From: Anthonomus grandis grandis
Lineage: Eukaryota > Arthropoda > Insecta > Coleoptera > Curculionidae
Reading direction: 5' to 3'
DNA length: 64,000 nt
NCBI RefSeq assembly: GCF_022605725.1
Contig: NC_065560.1
Coordinates: 21,939,052-22,003,051 of the forward strand
Shown here: one piece after another, positions 1 through 9,195 of the stretch
Layout of the letters: each line of letters opens with the position of its first letter
How positions within the stretch are numbered: position 1 is the first letter of the stretch
The notes under the pieces: generated by a model
Seen by the model: the letters and a program-made list of their open reading frames with translations, nothing else
Told to the model about the DNA's origin: nothing
Database searches by the model: none
Translations under genes and position numbers: made by a program

Positions 1-2
1 AA

Positions 3-330
3 AAAGCACTTCAGGAGTTTCTGCTTCACATCAACAGCTTCAGACCAACAATCAAGTTCACGACGGAGACAGAGAAGGACTCAGCTTCCTTTCCTAGATG
101 TCCTCGTTAAAAAGGTCGGTGGAAATCTACGAACTTCAGTTTATAGAAAACCAACACACACGGGTCAGTATCTTCACTATGAGGCCAACCACCCTGCAAC
201 CACCAAAGTAGGCATCATAAGATCCCTCTACAATAGAGCTCGAACCATCTGTAGAAGCGACGAGGATCTCAAGACTGAAGTGGATACCATCTACAAAGAC
301 CTACAACAGAATGGATATCCAAAGAAGTAA
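3..330 (+). pseudogene. Penelope RT C-terminal (thumb) fragment
   Basis: Codons 3-84 and 85-330 read a Penelope reverse transcriptase C-terminus in two frames, so there is one frameshift near position 84. Recognisable stretches are INSFRPTIKFT, then LPFLDVLV, VYRKPTHTGQYLHYEANHP and GIIRSLYNRA, the usual end of the RT/thumb before the endonuclease linker. A TAA follows the GYPKK end at 328-330. Family assignment comes from recognising these motifs; no search was run. Confidence 0.8.
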
Positions 331-398
331 TAAGTAGGACCATCCAAAGGACGCGTCCAAATCAAATCAGAGACGAGGCCACCACGACAACCAGACTT

Positions 399-866
399 CT
401 ACCCATACCTTACATTAGGGGTACATCGGAAAAAATCCGACGCATTGCCAGCAAGTACAATATTAGAACTGCCTTTAGATCTAGCACCACTATCAGAAGC
501 GTGGTATCAAAGACCAAACCAGATGGCCTGTTGGATACCAAAAATTGCGTCTACCGGATCCCATGTGAGTGCGGTGACTCATACATAGGTGAAACGAAGC
601 GCCCCCTAGAAGTCAGAGCGAAGGAACATCGCAGCTGGACCCAAAGAGGAGAGGTTTCCAAATCCGGAATAGCAGAGCACGCGTGGCATAATGGACACAA
701 TATCCATTGGTCAGAAGCCAAGATTCTGCACAAGGAACAGCACTGGCGGAAGAGGAAGTTCGTAGAGGCAACTTTCATTTTACAGAATCAGGGGCTCTTC
801 AGCCAGCCAAGCGTCGATATACCCAACATCTGGAAGCCTCTACTCTCAGGACAGTGTAGGATCTAG
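399..866 (+). pseudogene. Penelope GIY-YIG endonuclease domain
   Basis: One open frame from about 399 encodes the linker (PYIRGTSEKIRRIASKYNI) and a GIY-YIG endonuclease. The core is CVYRIPC...GDSYIGETKRPLEVRAKEHR, containing the Y-I-G half of the motif and the catalytic-type Arg, followed by GIAEHAWHNGHNIHW and the C-terminal SQPSVDIPNIW. The domain would nick target DNA for retrotransposition. It is separated from the RT remnant by stops around 328-333, so no full-length protein can be made. Confidence 0.85.
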
Positions 867-977
867 AGAGAGGCGTGTCCTCCCCCCAACTCTTTTCACG
901 GATGACTTTCCTTTCCGCATCGCTGCACACATCTAGCATATAAGCCTATAGAATAGTAGTTTGATGTCAGTTTACAC

Positions 978-1011
978 CTGATAACGGTTGGAAATACTTA
1001 CCAACCGAAAC
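978..1011 (+). other. Hammerhead-ribozyme-like motif in PLE-1 3' region
   Basis: The layout resembles a hammerhead core: CTGATAA (978-984), a perfect 7-bp stem CGGTTGG (985-991) with CCAACCG (1001-1007), then GAAAC. Known active hammerheads have CUGAUGA in the first box, so here the conserved G is A and cleavage is doubtful. Hammerhead motifs are established in Penelope-like elements. Identity and activity here are inference. Confidence 0.45.
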
Positions 1012-1099
1012 GTCGTGTTACATTAAATAAATAAGACAATTTAAGTCCGACAAGATGTTTTCACTGTACCATTGTCTACCACCTTTAAAAACACAACAA

Positions 1100-1874
1100 C
1101 TATTTCCTTAATAAACTTTAAAATGTCATTTTCAAAATTATTTTTACTAATCTGAACCAAAATTCTTCTTTTCTTTTCGAGAAGAATTGTTATTCTTGGT
1201 TTTGTCGGTGAATGATTTACCAAGGATATAAATATTTGGTTTGCATCATAATTAATAGGACCTTTGATTATTGGTACACCTACAATCGGATCCTGTTCTT
1301 GATTTGTATGTATGGTGTCATTTTCATCGGGTTCCTGTTCATGTTCTGGTTCCTGTTGCTTATCAGGCATCTCCCTTATGTCATCGTCGGGGTTAACAAA
1401 CACTGAGGCTAAATCTACGTTATCATTATTGGTGTTATTTTCCTTAGACGTTGAGGGTAGACCAGTGCCTTCTTCTTCAAGTTGTTTGTTAAATTCTTCT
1501 ATATATTTTTTCAGTGAAAAATCTCCTTCTTTAACGTGTAACTCGATACGAGATAGAGCATTTGCTTTGGTGTTAGCTTTTCCTTTTTTATAAGTGATGT
1601 TGTAGTCGTATTCTTCGAGTTTAATACGCCAGCGTAAAAGTTTTGAACTTGGGTCTTTGAGCGAAAAAAGCCATTGAAGTGGTTTGTGGTCTGTGATTAT
1701 GTTAAACTTTCGACCAAATAAGTGGGGCCTAAAGTATTTAGTAGCCCAGACTAAACTTAAACACTCCTTTTCTATTGTAGAATAATTTTGCTTTGAGTCA
1801 TTAAGTGTTCTGGAGGCGTAAGATACTGGCAATTCTCTTCCTGGAGGTCCTTGGCTTAAAACAGCTCCTAAGGC
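1100..1874 (-). pseudogene. gypsy-1 RNase H region and C-terminal tail
   Basis: The minus-strand frame (open from 1985 to 1041 by chance extension) encodes the retroelement RNase H: ALGAVLSQG, SYASRTLNDSKQNYSTIEKE and TDHKPLQWL, with the acidic residues of TIEKE and TDHK. It is followed by about 140 residues of low-complexity linker rich in E, D, N and Q, where an integrase should begin but is missing. The true N-terminal continuation is at 4137 and above, beyond the inserted element; the reading DASNI/ALGAVL is restored if that insertion is ignored. Confidence 0.85.
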
Positions 1875-1883
1875 AATATTACT

Positions 1884-4127
1884 ACAAGTGTCGTAACAAC
1901 TTTTCCGATGGAGCGCACTGTTTCGCCCCGTCGTCTGATCGCCCCGTGGCCCCGTCGATTCATTTAAATAATTATGTACTTGCACTTTATATTATCCTGT
2001 ATTGATTGTATTTAGATATTAGGTTTTTGAAGCCGAACGGAATGGTTGTTTTGATAGATTTAATTATACTGGTGACACGTTATTGAGTTATTTTACGGAT
2101 ATACCTGGTAGTAATAAAATATGTTTTGTTTTATTACTACATGCCTACCTTATAAGGGGTTTCAATTTTTTTTAAAGTCTAGTCGGACCCGTCGATTTTT
2201 GTTTTGAGAGTGTGGTATTTACTTTTATACTCTTTGGGAGAGTATTTTGTCTTTTGAAAAATGTTTTTAGGAGCCTCTTTTGGGGGCCTATACCTATATT
2301 TCATTAATAGGAATTCCTGCTGATGAGATATACGCCCCTTTAGGAAAAAAAATAATAGATAGGTAGGTACTTTTTTTTCTCGCACTAAGGCATTTCGCAT
2401 TTTTCCTTAAAAGCCCTTATTATTTAAATAAAAATTATATTATTTTTATTCCCTATACAGTGCAAAACTATAATGTGTGTAACAAATCCTAATAAGAAAA
2501 TGAAGTGGGACAGTCAAAATTATGTTTGAACTCGAATTCATTTCAACTTAAACAATCGAAAAAAAGTGTTTTTTATTTTTGCATTTTTTAAAGTATTTTT
2601 TATTCAAAGTAAGTATTATTTATTTTGCATCTATTTTTTGACTTTGACGTTGTCATAATTTTAGGTTGAAATGATTGTTGAGTAAACCAAAAAGAAAACG
2701 AAAGTTGATCTAAAAAATATCCTAAATAACATAAAAATTCCTATTATATTGCCTGTTGTTTACGTTGATTCTATATACCTATAGGTATCTGAACAAGATT
2801 TTTTCCGGGCATGAATTGTGCAGCGGCCTTAAGAGCGTAATCCAATTCAGCCAAGAAAATTTCAAAAATCGTACAGAAGGGTTCAAAGTAGTACAGAAGG
2901 GGTAACGCTTAGTACGATCGATTATCAATCAACGATATCGATTAGCAATCACTCAACGATATTAGAATTTAGCCGGTAAAAACTGCGTTGAAAGCCTTTT
3001 CTGGATAGATGAGATCTAAGAAACTAGCGCTTTTTTAATATTATTTTTTTATAAAATTGTTAGTTAATGGATTAATCTAGACATCTGTAGAATCAATTTT
3101 TTGAAATTTAAATTGTAAACAGCTAAAATATAGCGTTGAAAATTACCTTAATTTTCTGTATGTCTAAGCATTGTTTTTTATATGATTTTAGGCCTAATTA
3201 AAAAAAATAAAACTACAGAAGTCTAGTTTTGTTCTTTCTGAACAAATATTTTAAAACCCCATATCAAAAAACCTTTTAGATTCTTAGATCTCATCTATCC
3301 AGAAAAGCCCTTTTTTGGCCAATTTTCGCAGGCGTATAAAGCCTCTTTTTTTGGGCGACTCTCTGTTTGTAAGGTTGGCGCATCAGCTATAATTTTTTTT
3401 GGCCAATGTGCACCTCACGTTATTTTAATTAAATTGTTAAAAGTTGATTCAGAGGTCATAATTTTATTTAGAAATACTACCTACATATTTAATATATCAA
3501 TACCAAAAGTAGATTATTATATTTTATTTTCTGGTTTTTGGCTTGTCTTTTAATTTATTACTTCTATGACTGCACAATTTCACCTGGCCAAATGAAACCT
3601 TTAAAACGAGGTATTTTATTAAATTTGTCCTTATTCTAATTTAAAATCATAAAGCTATCTCCTCCCTCTATTAAGGTACCTACCTAGGGGTAGCTGGTTG
3701 CCGATGCCGGGTTAATTCCATAAGGTTGATGAATATAATAATATTGTATTGTCATAAGACAAAAACCCAATGTTTGTGAAAAATTTTGTTACAATCGGTT
3801 AAGTAGAAGTAGTTCAAAAGTCAAAAAGTTAGTGCAATATTTGAAACAATCAAAATGTACATATATTTTAGATACGGGCCGAAGATGATTAAAACTGTTA
3901 AAAAACAGATTTTATTAATACTAATATACCTAAAATAACTTAATTAACGTGTCACCAGCAAATCTATCTAAATGAAAACAACCATTTCAGCTTTCAGCCT
4001 CGAAAAACGTTTTATTTATTATACAGGTAATACAATTTCAGCGATGGCTTGACGGGGCCACGGGGCGATAAGGCGACGGGGCAATACCAGTGCGCTCTAT
4101 CTGAAAAGTTGTTACGTAGACTCTTGT
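1884..4127. mobile_element. Long-TIR DNA element with 9-bp target duplication
   Basis: The ends are inverted copies of about 240 bp: left begins ACAAGTGTCGTAACAACTT, right (reverse complement) begins ACAAGAGTCTACGTAACAAC, and similarity continues with small gaps to about 2125 and 3907. The element is flanked by AATATTACT at 1875-1883 and 4128-4136, a 9-bp target duplication. It interrupts gypsy-1 pol exactly where the reading frame otherwise joins. No transposase was recognised inside, so it is probably non-autonomous. A 9-bp duplication with long TIRs fits Mutator-like or foldback elements best, but the superfamily is not proven. Confidence 0.85.
2996..3307. repeat. 312-bp unit with perfect 27-bp inverted ends
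   Basis: CTTTTCTGGATAGATGAGAT at 2996 and onward to 3022 recurs exactly inverted at 3281-3307. The interior is AT-rich and has no ORF. It lies inside the 1884-4127 element. No clear target duplication was seen, so it may be a nested miniature element or a structural part of the larger one. Confidence 0.6.
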
Positions 4128-4136
4128 AATATTACT

Positions 4137-5180
4137 AGCGTCCGTTGTCAGGTTATATTGCAATATTGGCTCGCTTGTTAGAAGATTTTTACATGTTTCA
4201 AAACAATCTAGAAATTCTTGGTCGTGTACAATCCTTGCTCCCTTTTTTAGACACTTCGTAAGAGGTTTAGTTATTCTTGCGAATCCCTTGATAAACTTTC
4301 TATAGTATCCCAGCAGTCCGAGGAATCCCTTAATTCCCCTTGTTGTTTTGGGAATTAGATATTTCTTGATAGCGATGATCTTTTCGGGGTTGGGTTTTAC
4401 TCCATGAGGGGTAACGATATGACCAAGATAGGCTACCTCTCGTCGTAGGAATTCGCTTTTGTCATGTTGTATTTTGAAGTTCGCTTCCCTTAATCTCTGA
4501 AATACTTGTTTAAGGTTTTCAATATGTTCTTGTAGTGACGACGAAAAGATGATTATGTCGTCCATGTAGACTAGACATTTCTCGTTTTGGATACCCTTGA
4601 GTATAGAATCCATTGCTCTTTGGAACGTCGCAGGGGCGTTCTTAAGCCCGAAAGGCATTGTTAGATACTCAAAGTGTCCACTTTCTGTGCTAAAGGCGGT
4701 CTTTTCAATATCCTTTTCATCCATCTCAATCTGGTGGAATCCCGACGCTAGGTCCAAAGTAGTAAAGTACTGACACCTTCCTAATTTGTCCAGTAAGTCT
4801 GTTATATTTGGAACAGGAAATTTATCACCAATGGTCTTTTCATTTAATTTTCGGTAATCCACAACTACTCTCCATTTTTGTTGGCCGGAAACGTCCATCT
4901 TTTTTGGGACTACCCAAATTGGGCTCGACCAGGGGCTATTTGATGGTCTTATGATATTTTGATTTAACATTTTGTTTATCTGACATTCTACTTCTTTTTT
5001 ATGGATAAACGGGTATCTATAGGACTTGGTATAAATGGGAATTTCATCTGTTGTTTTTATTGAGTGTTTTATTTTTGTTGTAAAAGGGCTGGTCTTCCTG
5101 ATAAAAAACGTCAGCGTATTTTTTACAGAGGTTAATAGCTTCCTTTTCTTCAGGATTTACGTGATCTACTCTAATTTTTG
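4137..5180 (-). pseudogene. gypsy-1 reverse transcriptase
   Basis: The main open frame (4970-4137) carries gypsy RT motifs: NIIRPSNSPWSSPIWVVPKK, WRVVVDYRKLN, FTTLDLASGFHQI, AFSTESGHFEYLTMPFGLKN, catalytic YMDD (CLVYMDDIIIF) and YLGHIVTPHGVKPNPEKI. Upstream to about 5180 the connecting region (KEAINLCKKYADVF, then KSYRYPFIHKKEVECQI) continues with a frameshift near 5090. The frame ends at the inserted long-TIR element; the last residues of the raw ORF are element sequence. Confidence 0.88.
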
Positions 5181-5469
5181 AAGAATCTAATGTAGGATTA
5201 TCGCAATGCGCGTCATTAAAATTGTTGGGGTTAATGTCAGTAAAAATTTTTCGAGAAAATTTTTCTACTTCTAATGGTTCAGAAAAATCTCAAATAACTT
5301 CGTCACAAGAATTATTTAAAATCGTGGTTAGCGCATGACCGTTTTTTGCTAAAGGTAAACATTCGGGGATTTCGCAATTATGTATTTTCGTCTGCGGTAT
5401 TATAACTTCTCCATTTTGAATATTAGTTTTAATTTTTATGACTTGCTCGGTTCTAGAAGGAACAGTTAC

Positions 5470-5850
5470 ACAATTCCATTTTGGTCTTATGAAATTCTAA
5501 TTTGATTTTCGAAAACGGCGTAACTAGAAAGCCTTTTTTAAAATCGATATTAGCTTCTAGCAGTTTTAGATTATCTAATCCTATTAAACCGTCAAAAACA
5601 TTATGAAACTTAAATAAATAAAACTTTAAGTCTTTATTTTTTTGCGATTTAAAAATTTTTGAAGCCGGTACTGTGGTACTAGAAAAACTGTGCTAACGAT
5701 AAAAGGGTCATTGATAATTCGGTCAGGAAAAAATTTAAAAGCAATTTCCGGATTTAAAAATGATTTTGTTGACCCTGAATCGATTAAAAGTTTTATACCG
5801 TATTCCGGGAAAATTATATATGATAATTCGCTGGAATTCGAATTAGGAGA
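5470..5850 (-). pseudogene. gypsy-1 aspartic protease
   Basis: The minus strand reads GIKLLIDSGSTKSFLNPEIA, with the retropepsin active site D-S-G encoded at 5770-5781, and further down GLIGLDNLKLLEA, the second conserved block. Frames shift around 5510-5650. It sits between gag (right) and RT (left) in the expected order. The 63-codon plus-strand ORF over it is only its antisense. Confidence 0.75.
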
Positions 5851-6081
5851 GTTTAAGGATATTACTATTTCTCGTTGCTGAGATGACTTCGCTTGCGAAA
5901 ATGTGATTCTTGTAGGTGATGATTTTCAGTATTCCCATCATCAGCTGTGGTTTCGTTGGCCATCTCATATGAACTTGTCGTCTCATCGGTAACTTCCGAG
6001 CGTTTTCGTTATCATCATACATTTCTGTGGAATATAATTCCTCAAAGATGAAATTGGGTTGGCTTCCTGTATTTCGAAATA

Positions 6082-6581
6082 AACTCCTGGACAAAATTAT
6101 CGCACCACTTGATTTTTAGAGATTTTTTTTTAATAAAGATAAATAAATAAGCAAACTTATAAGCATTGTTAACTATGCATTATTAATTAACAAAAACAAT
6201 TATATTCTATTTAACAAAACGAGATTTAAGTAACTAAATTCAATACAAGGAAAAGCATCGATTTTCACTAACTTCAATTTTGATACAAAAATAAAACAAT
6301 AGACCCATAATGAATTCTTAATAACGTGTATTGCCACCTCTAGCTGCAATGACCGCTTGAAGTCTTCGCAGCATTCCTCGTATCAAATTATGAAAACTTT
6401 CCTGCGGATGTATTCTCACTCCTCACGAGCAGCATGTTCCATGATAAAGCATAAACATAGTTTTTGTCCAGTTCTGCTTTTTATACGAGAAAAGATATTA
6501 TAACTGTTTTAACTGATATTTATTTTTATTTAAATTTTCTTGACAAAATAATTAGTGGTGCGATAATTTTGTCCAGGAGTT
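6082..6581 (-). mobile_element. Non-autonomous Tc1-type element in gypsy-1
   Basis: Perfect inverted ends AACTCCTGGACAAAATTATC at 6082 and the inverse at 6581 continue to GCACCACT, 28 bp in all. The element is bounded by TA at 6080-6081 and 6582-6583, the Tc1/mariner target site. The 500-bp interior keeps only the last codons of a Tc1-like transposase on the minus strand. It interrupts gypsy-1 between Gag and protease, so it is younger than the gypsy insertion. Confidence 0.9.
6318..6395 (-). pseudogene. Residual Tc1 transposase C-terminus
   Basis: Minus-strand codons read FHNLIRGMLRRLQAVIAARG then GNTRY and a stop at 6318-6320. This is a typical C-terminal tail of Tc1-like transposases. All upstream domains are deleted, so the element can move only with a transposase supplied elsewhere. 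Confidence 0.7.
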
Positions 6582-7952
6582 TATGTTTTGATTTTTGTTA
6601 TGTGGTTGGTTTGGCTTAGGGCCACTAGAATAAATGCTCATTGGTTCAGGGGCAGGCAGTGGTTTATTTTGGTTGGGTCCAAATACATTGACCTGATTTG
6701 GTCTGGGATAAATTTTAGACGACGGAAAAGGGAATCGTTGAAAATTATTTCCAGGGTTTCGTTGGAAATTATTCCCAAAATAATTTTGCCTAAAAAGGTT
6801 AAGATTTCCAGAAGGAAGTCTAAAAATATTTGGCCTTGGCATTGGGGTTTGATGATTATTAAAATAAGAAAAAGATTGGGGTCTATTTTGACTATAAATT
6901 AGTTGCGTTCTATTTTGTTGGGGTTGAGATGTATTATTTGATTTAATTTGAGGATTTTGTCTTATGTTGTTTTGAAAATAATGAGTATTATTTTCTTGAG
7001 TCACAAATTGTAAGGCTTGATCTAAATTCAAAGGTCTCATGCATCGAATAGTTGTCCCTAAGGGTTCTTTTAGGCCAGAGAGAAAAGTTTTTAAAGCTAG
7101 TTCATTATATAACTGGTTTTTGGTATTTTTTCCTTCAATGCTGTTTTCGTTTATATCAATATGAGAGCATAAAAGATTTAAAATATGCAGTACTCTATCG
7201 TAAAATTGACTAGGTTGTTCATTATTGTTTTGTCTCAACATGACGAGATCCCTATTAAGACATGTTTCGTCTCGTTGGTCCGCAAAGTTACGCCTTAAAG
7301 TATCTTTCAAATCGTTGTTTCAATCCCAAGTTGTAACATTTTAAATATTTATGATAACTTTTGTTTTCCAATTAAGCTATTTAACAAAAAGATATTTTGA
7401 AAATCAGCTGGGTTTGATGCCCTATAAAAATTAGTTATAAGACTTTCACAAGTTGATAGATAGCGATGTAAATCGTTAAGATTTCCATCAAATGTCGGAA
7501 CACAATTAAGATATTCCGGTTTGAATTGACTCATTTTATATATTTTAAAATGGATCATCGATCCAATTTAAAATTACTTTCAATAGAATTAAATAATTTC
7601 TTCGATTATATCATCAAGCTCTGACATTAAAACAAGTTTCCAATTCAAATTGCACTTACATTAATATTCCTAGGCCTATTGTTCTGGTCATATCCGGTCC
7701 TATAAGGATAATCCTTCCAGAGGCAATGTAGTCCTACTCGAAGCAGCAATCCTTGCGAAATCCTTCCTATGTAGTGGCAGTTTCCCAGCAATCCAAAAAG
7801 CACTTAACGATTAACCACTTTCCAGATCACAGTTTATACAGCTCACAATGTTCTTAAAAGTCCGATGTACCGTCGAACTTAGCGAACCGTAGATTCGAAT
7901 CCGTGATTTTAAAAGACTTCTACGATAGAACGACTTTACACGAATACTACCA

Positions 7953-7961
7953 ACTGCGCCA
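7953..7961 (-). other. gypsy-1 primer-binding site
   Basis: On the minus strand TGGCGCAGTTGGTAG follows directly after the LTR end (AGTTAAC). TGGCGCAG is the usual start of the tRNA-primer site in many insect gypsy elements. The spacing to the LTR and gag fits. Confidence 0.65.
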
Positions 7962-8152
7962 GTTAACTATTCGAATATGCCAAACTCCTTTTTAAAAAAT
8001 ACAATATTTATTTCGTACAAACTTAGCGTAGCTACAATTTCAACTGTCTAACTAAAAATTACAAATGGTGGATATTTATATGAGTAAAAAAGCAAGTTAA
8101 GCCTAAGCAATGATCAGCATTCTCCATAAAGGACTGTGACATAACTCATGTG
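7962..8152 (-). repeat. gypsy-1 5' LTR (approximate)
   Basis: The segment beyond the primer-binding site is taken as the 5' LTR, starting on the minus strand near AGTTATGTCAC (8152) and ending AGTTAAC (7962). There is no second LTR in the window to compare with, so the outer boundary is an estimate. Confidence 0.4.
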
Positions 8153-8204
8153 ATAAATCAAAATGTTTATAATTTCGTGTAGAATCCAAAAATGTAATCA
8201 CGTA

Positions 8205-8375
8205 CAGGATGTTCCAGTTAAAATAAAAAAGGTGGTATTGACCACGGCTTGTATCCAAAATTTTTGTTAAAAAAAATGAGCAACTAAAAATATTAATCGA
8301 CGTGTGCAAGCGTTTTTTCGAACACGCCCTTATTTATTTTTTATTGAATTTGTTCCATATTTTTGTCAGTCACTG
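8205..8375 (-). mobile_element. Mariner-family end fragment / miniature element
   Basis: Between TA (8203-8204) and TA (8376-8377) lies a 171-bp stretch starting CAGGATGTTCC and ending CACTG. On the minus strand it matches the 5' end region of the mariner at 18777 (CAGTG..., GGCGTGTTCGAAAAAACGC, GTGGTCAATACC). It holds no coding sequence. Confidence 0.6.
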
Positions 8376-8886
8376 TATAAGTAGAATTATAACATAGGAT
8401 ACAAAATTTTATTATGCCCTAAAAAAAAATACAAATTTTGTTAAAAAATACAAAGTTGACATATTGACACGTTATTTTCCATTTTCTCGAAACCCCATTC
8501 TTGTGACTTATATCCTTTAACAAACAAGCGATTCAATTGAGCTTACTTAATGATGATGAACATGCAAAGCGAAAAGAGTGACTATGAAAAAGTTATCATG
8601 TATTTTGCTATATGACTTGAAATAAGGTTAGGATTTTTTTTATAATATTCAACATTTTTTGAAATATATTTTTTAAGTTGCAAACGGCATTTTAATAAGC
8701 ATCAAATTATGCAACTTTGCCCTGCTTTAAATTTTCGACATTCTCATCTCATACGGTTTTCAAGACCTTATGCAATGACGACCCTGTATATTGGAAAATC
8801 TTTGCATGTTTAGCACATAGTAAAAATTTTAATAATTTCCAGTATTACCACATAAAGGTTATAAATACTAAACAAAATTTACTTAC
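8376..8886. other. Intron sequence, nothing recognised
   Basis: AT-rich DNA inside the third intron of the C3orf33-like gene, downstream of its third exon. No exon, TE motif or RNA gene could be recognised here. Confidence 0.5.
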
Positions 8887-9195
8887 ATTTTTAGATTTCT
8901 CTACCAGTAAAACCTGCGAATATACCGTATTGGTATCAGTATTAACAGGAATAAATTTGATCTGTTGACCAGCAACTACACTATGCAGCCAGGTCAAGCC
9001 AAGGCCATTAATATTAACACCAGAGATTTTAACTGGAAGTTCTCCTGACTTAAAAAATGGCAATGATACTATTGGTTGATGGTCCACCAGAAGGATCCCT
9101 CCATTTGGATCAATTCTTTTCACGTCCCCAATCAGCTCACGGCGCTCTTTTATGAAATGATTGGGAATATCAGACGGTCTTCTGAATTTAGTAAA
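8887..9195 (-). CDS. C3orf33-like exon 3
   Basis: 309 bp, 103 codons, preceded on the minus strand by a TTTTTTAG acceptor (from 9196) and followed by GTAAGT (8886-8881). It opens with FTKFRRPSDIPNHFIKERRE, equivalent to the FTSSSDIPVEF region of C3orf33, and contains the OB-fold strands. Splice signals and phase 0 at both ends support the limits. Confidence 0.85.

Larger units (their letters stand above)
1..1056 (+). mobile_element. Penelope-like element (PLE-1), 3' part
   Basis: This is the 3' part of a Penelope-like retroelement: the end of the reverse transcriptase, a linker, a GIY-YIG endonuclease and a short 3' region. The 5' part lies outside the window. The 3' region (about 900-1050) is closely matched at 10100-10260 by a second copy, including the block GATAACGGT...CTTACC...GAAACGTCGTGTT. 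The junction with the following gypsy element falls between about 1050 and 1095 and is not sharp. Frameshifts and stops show that the copy is dead. Confidence 0.85.
5843..7534 (-). pseudogene. gypsy-1 Gag
   Basis: The start is MSQFKPEYLNCVPTFDGN at 7534, followed by a short frameshift near 7320-7349 and then a 250-residue frame to about 6582 ending in a Asn/Gln/Pro-rich tail (NRTQLIYSQNRPQSFSYF...PEPMSIYSSG). No CCHC zinc knuckle is visible, as in several 17.6/297-type Gags. After the Tc1 insertion the tail resumes at 6080-5843 (ELYSTEMYDDNENAR). The arrangement supports one gag gene split by an insertion. Confidence 0.75.
1090..8152 (-). mobile_element. Ty3/gypsy LTR retrotransposon (gypsy-1), broken
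   Basis: Reading right to left on the minus strand: part of a 5' LTR (about 8152-7962), a primer-binding site, gag, protease, RT and RNase H. The integrase and 3' LTR are absent, because the RNase H region runs into the Penelope element near 1090. Two other elements sit inside it: a 2244-bp long-TIR element in the RT/RNase H region (1884-4127) and a 500-bp Tc1-type element between gag and protease (6082-6581). Frameshifts in gag and pol show that it is inactive. Confidence 0.8.

Noticed and set aside
2179..2400. Candidate protein inside the long-TIR element
   Set aside because: Low-complexity and too short; no transposase motif. The element is better seen as non-autonomous.
5690..5881. Plus-strand 63-codon ORF
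   Set aside because: Antisense to the gypsy-1 protease, whose active site is on the other strand.
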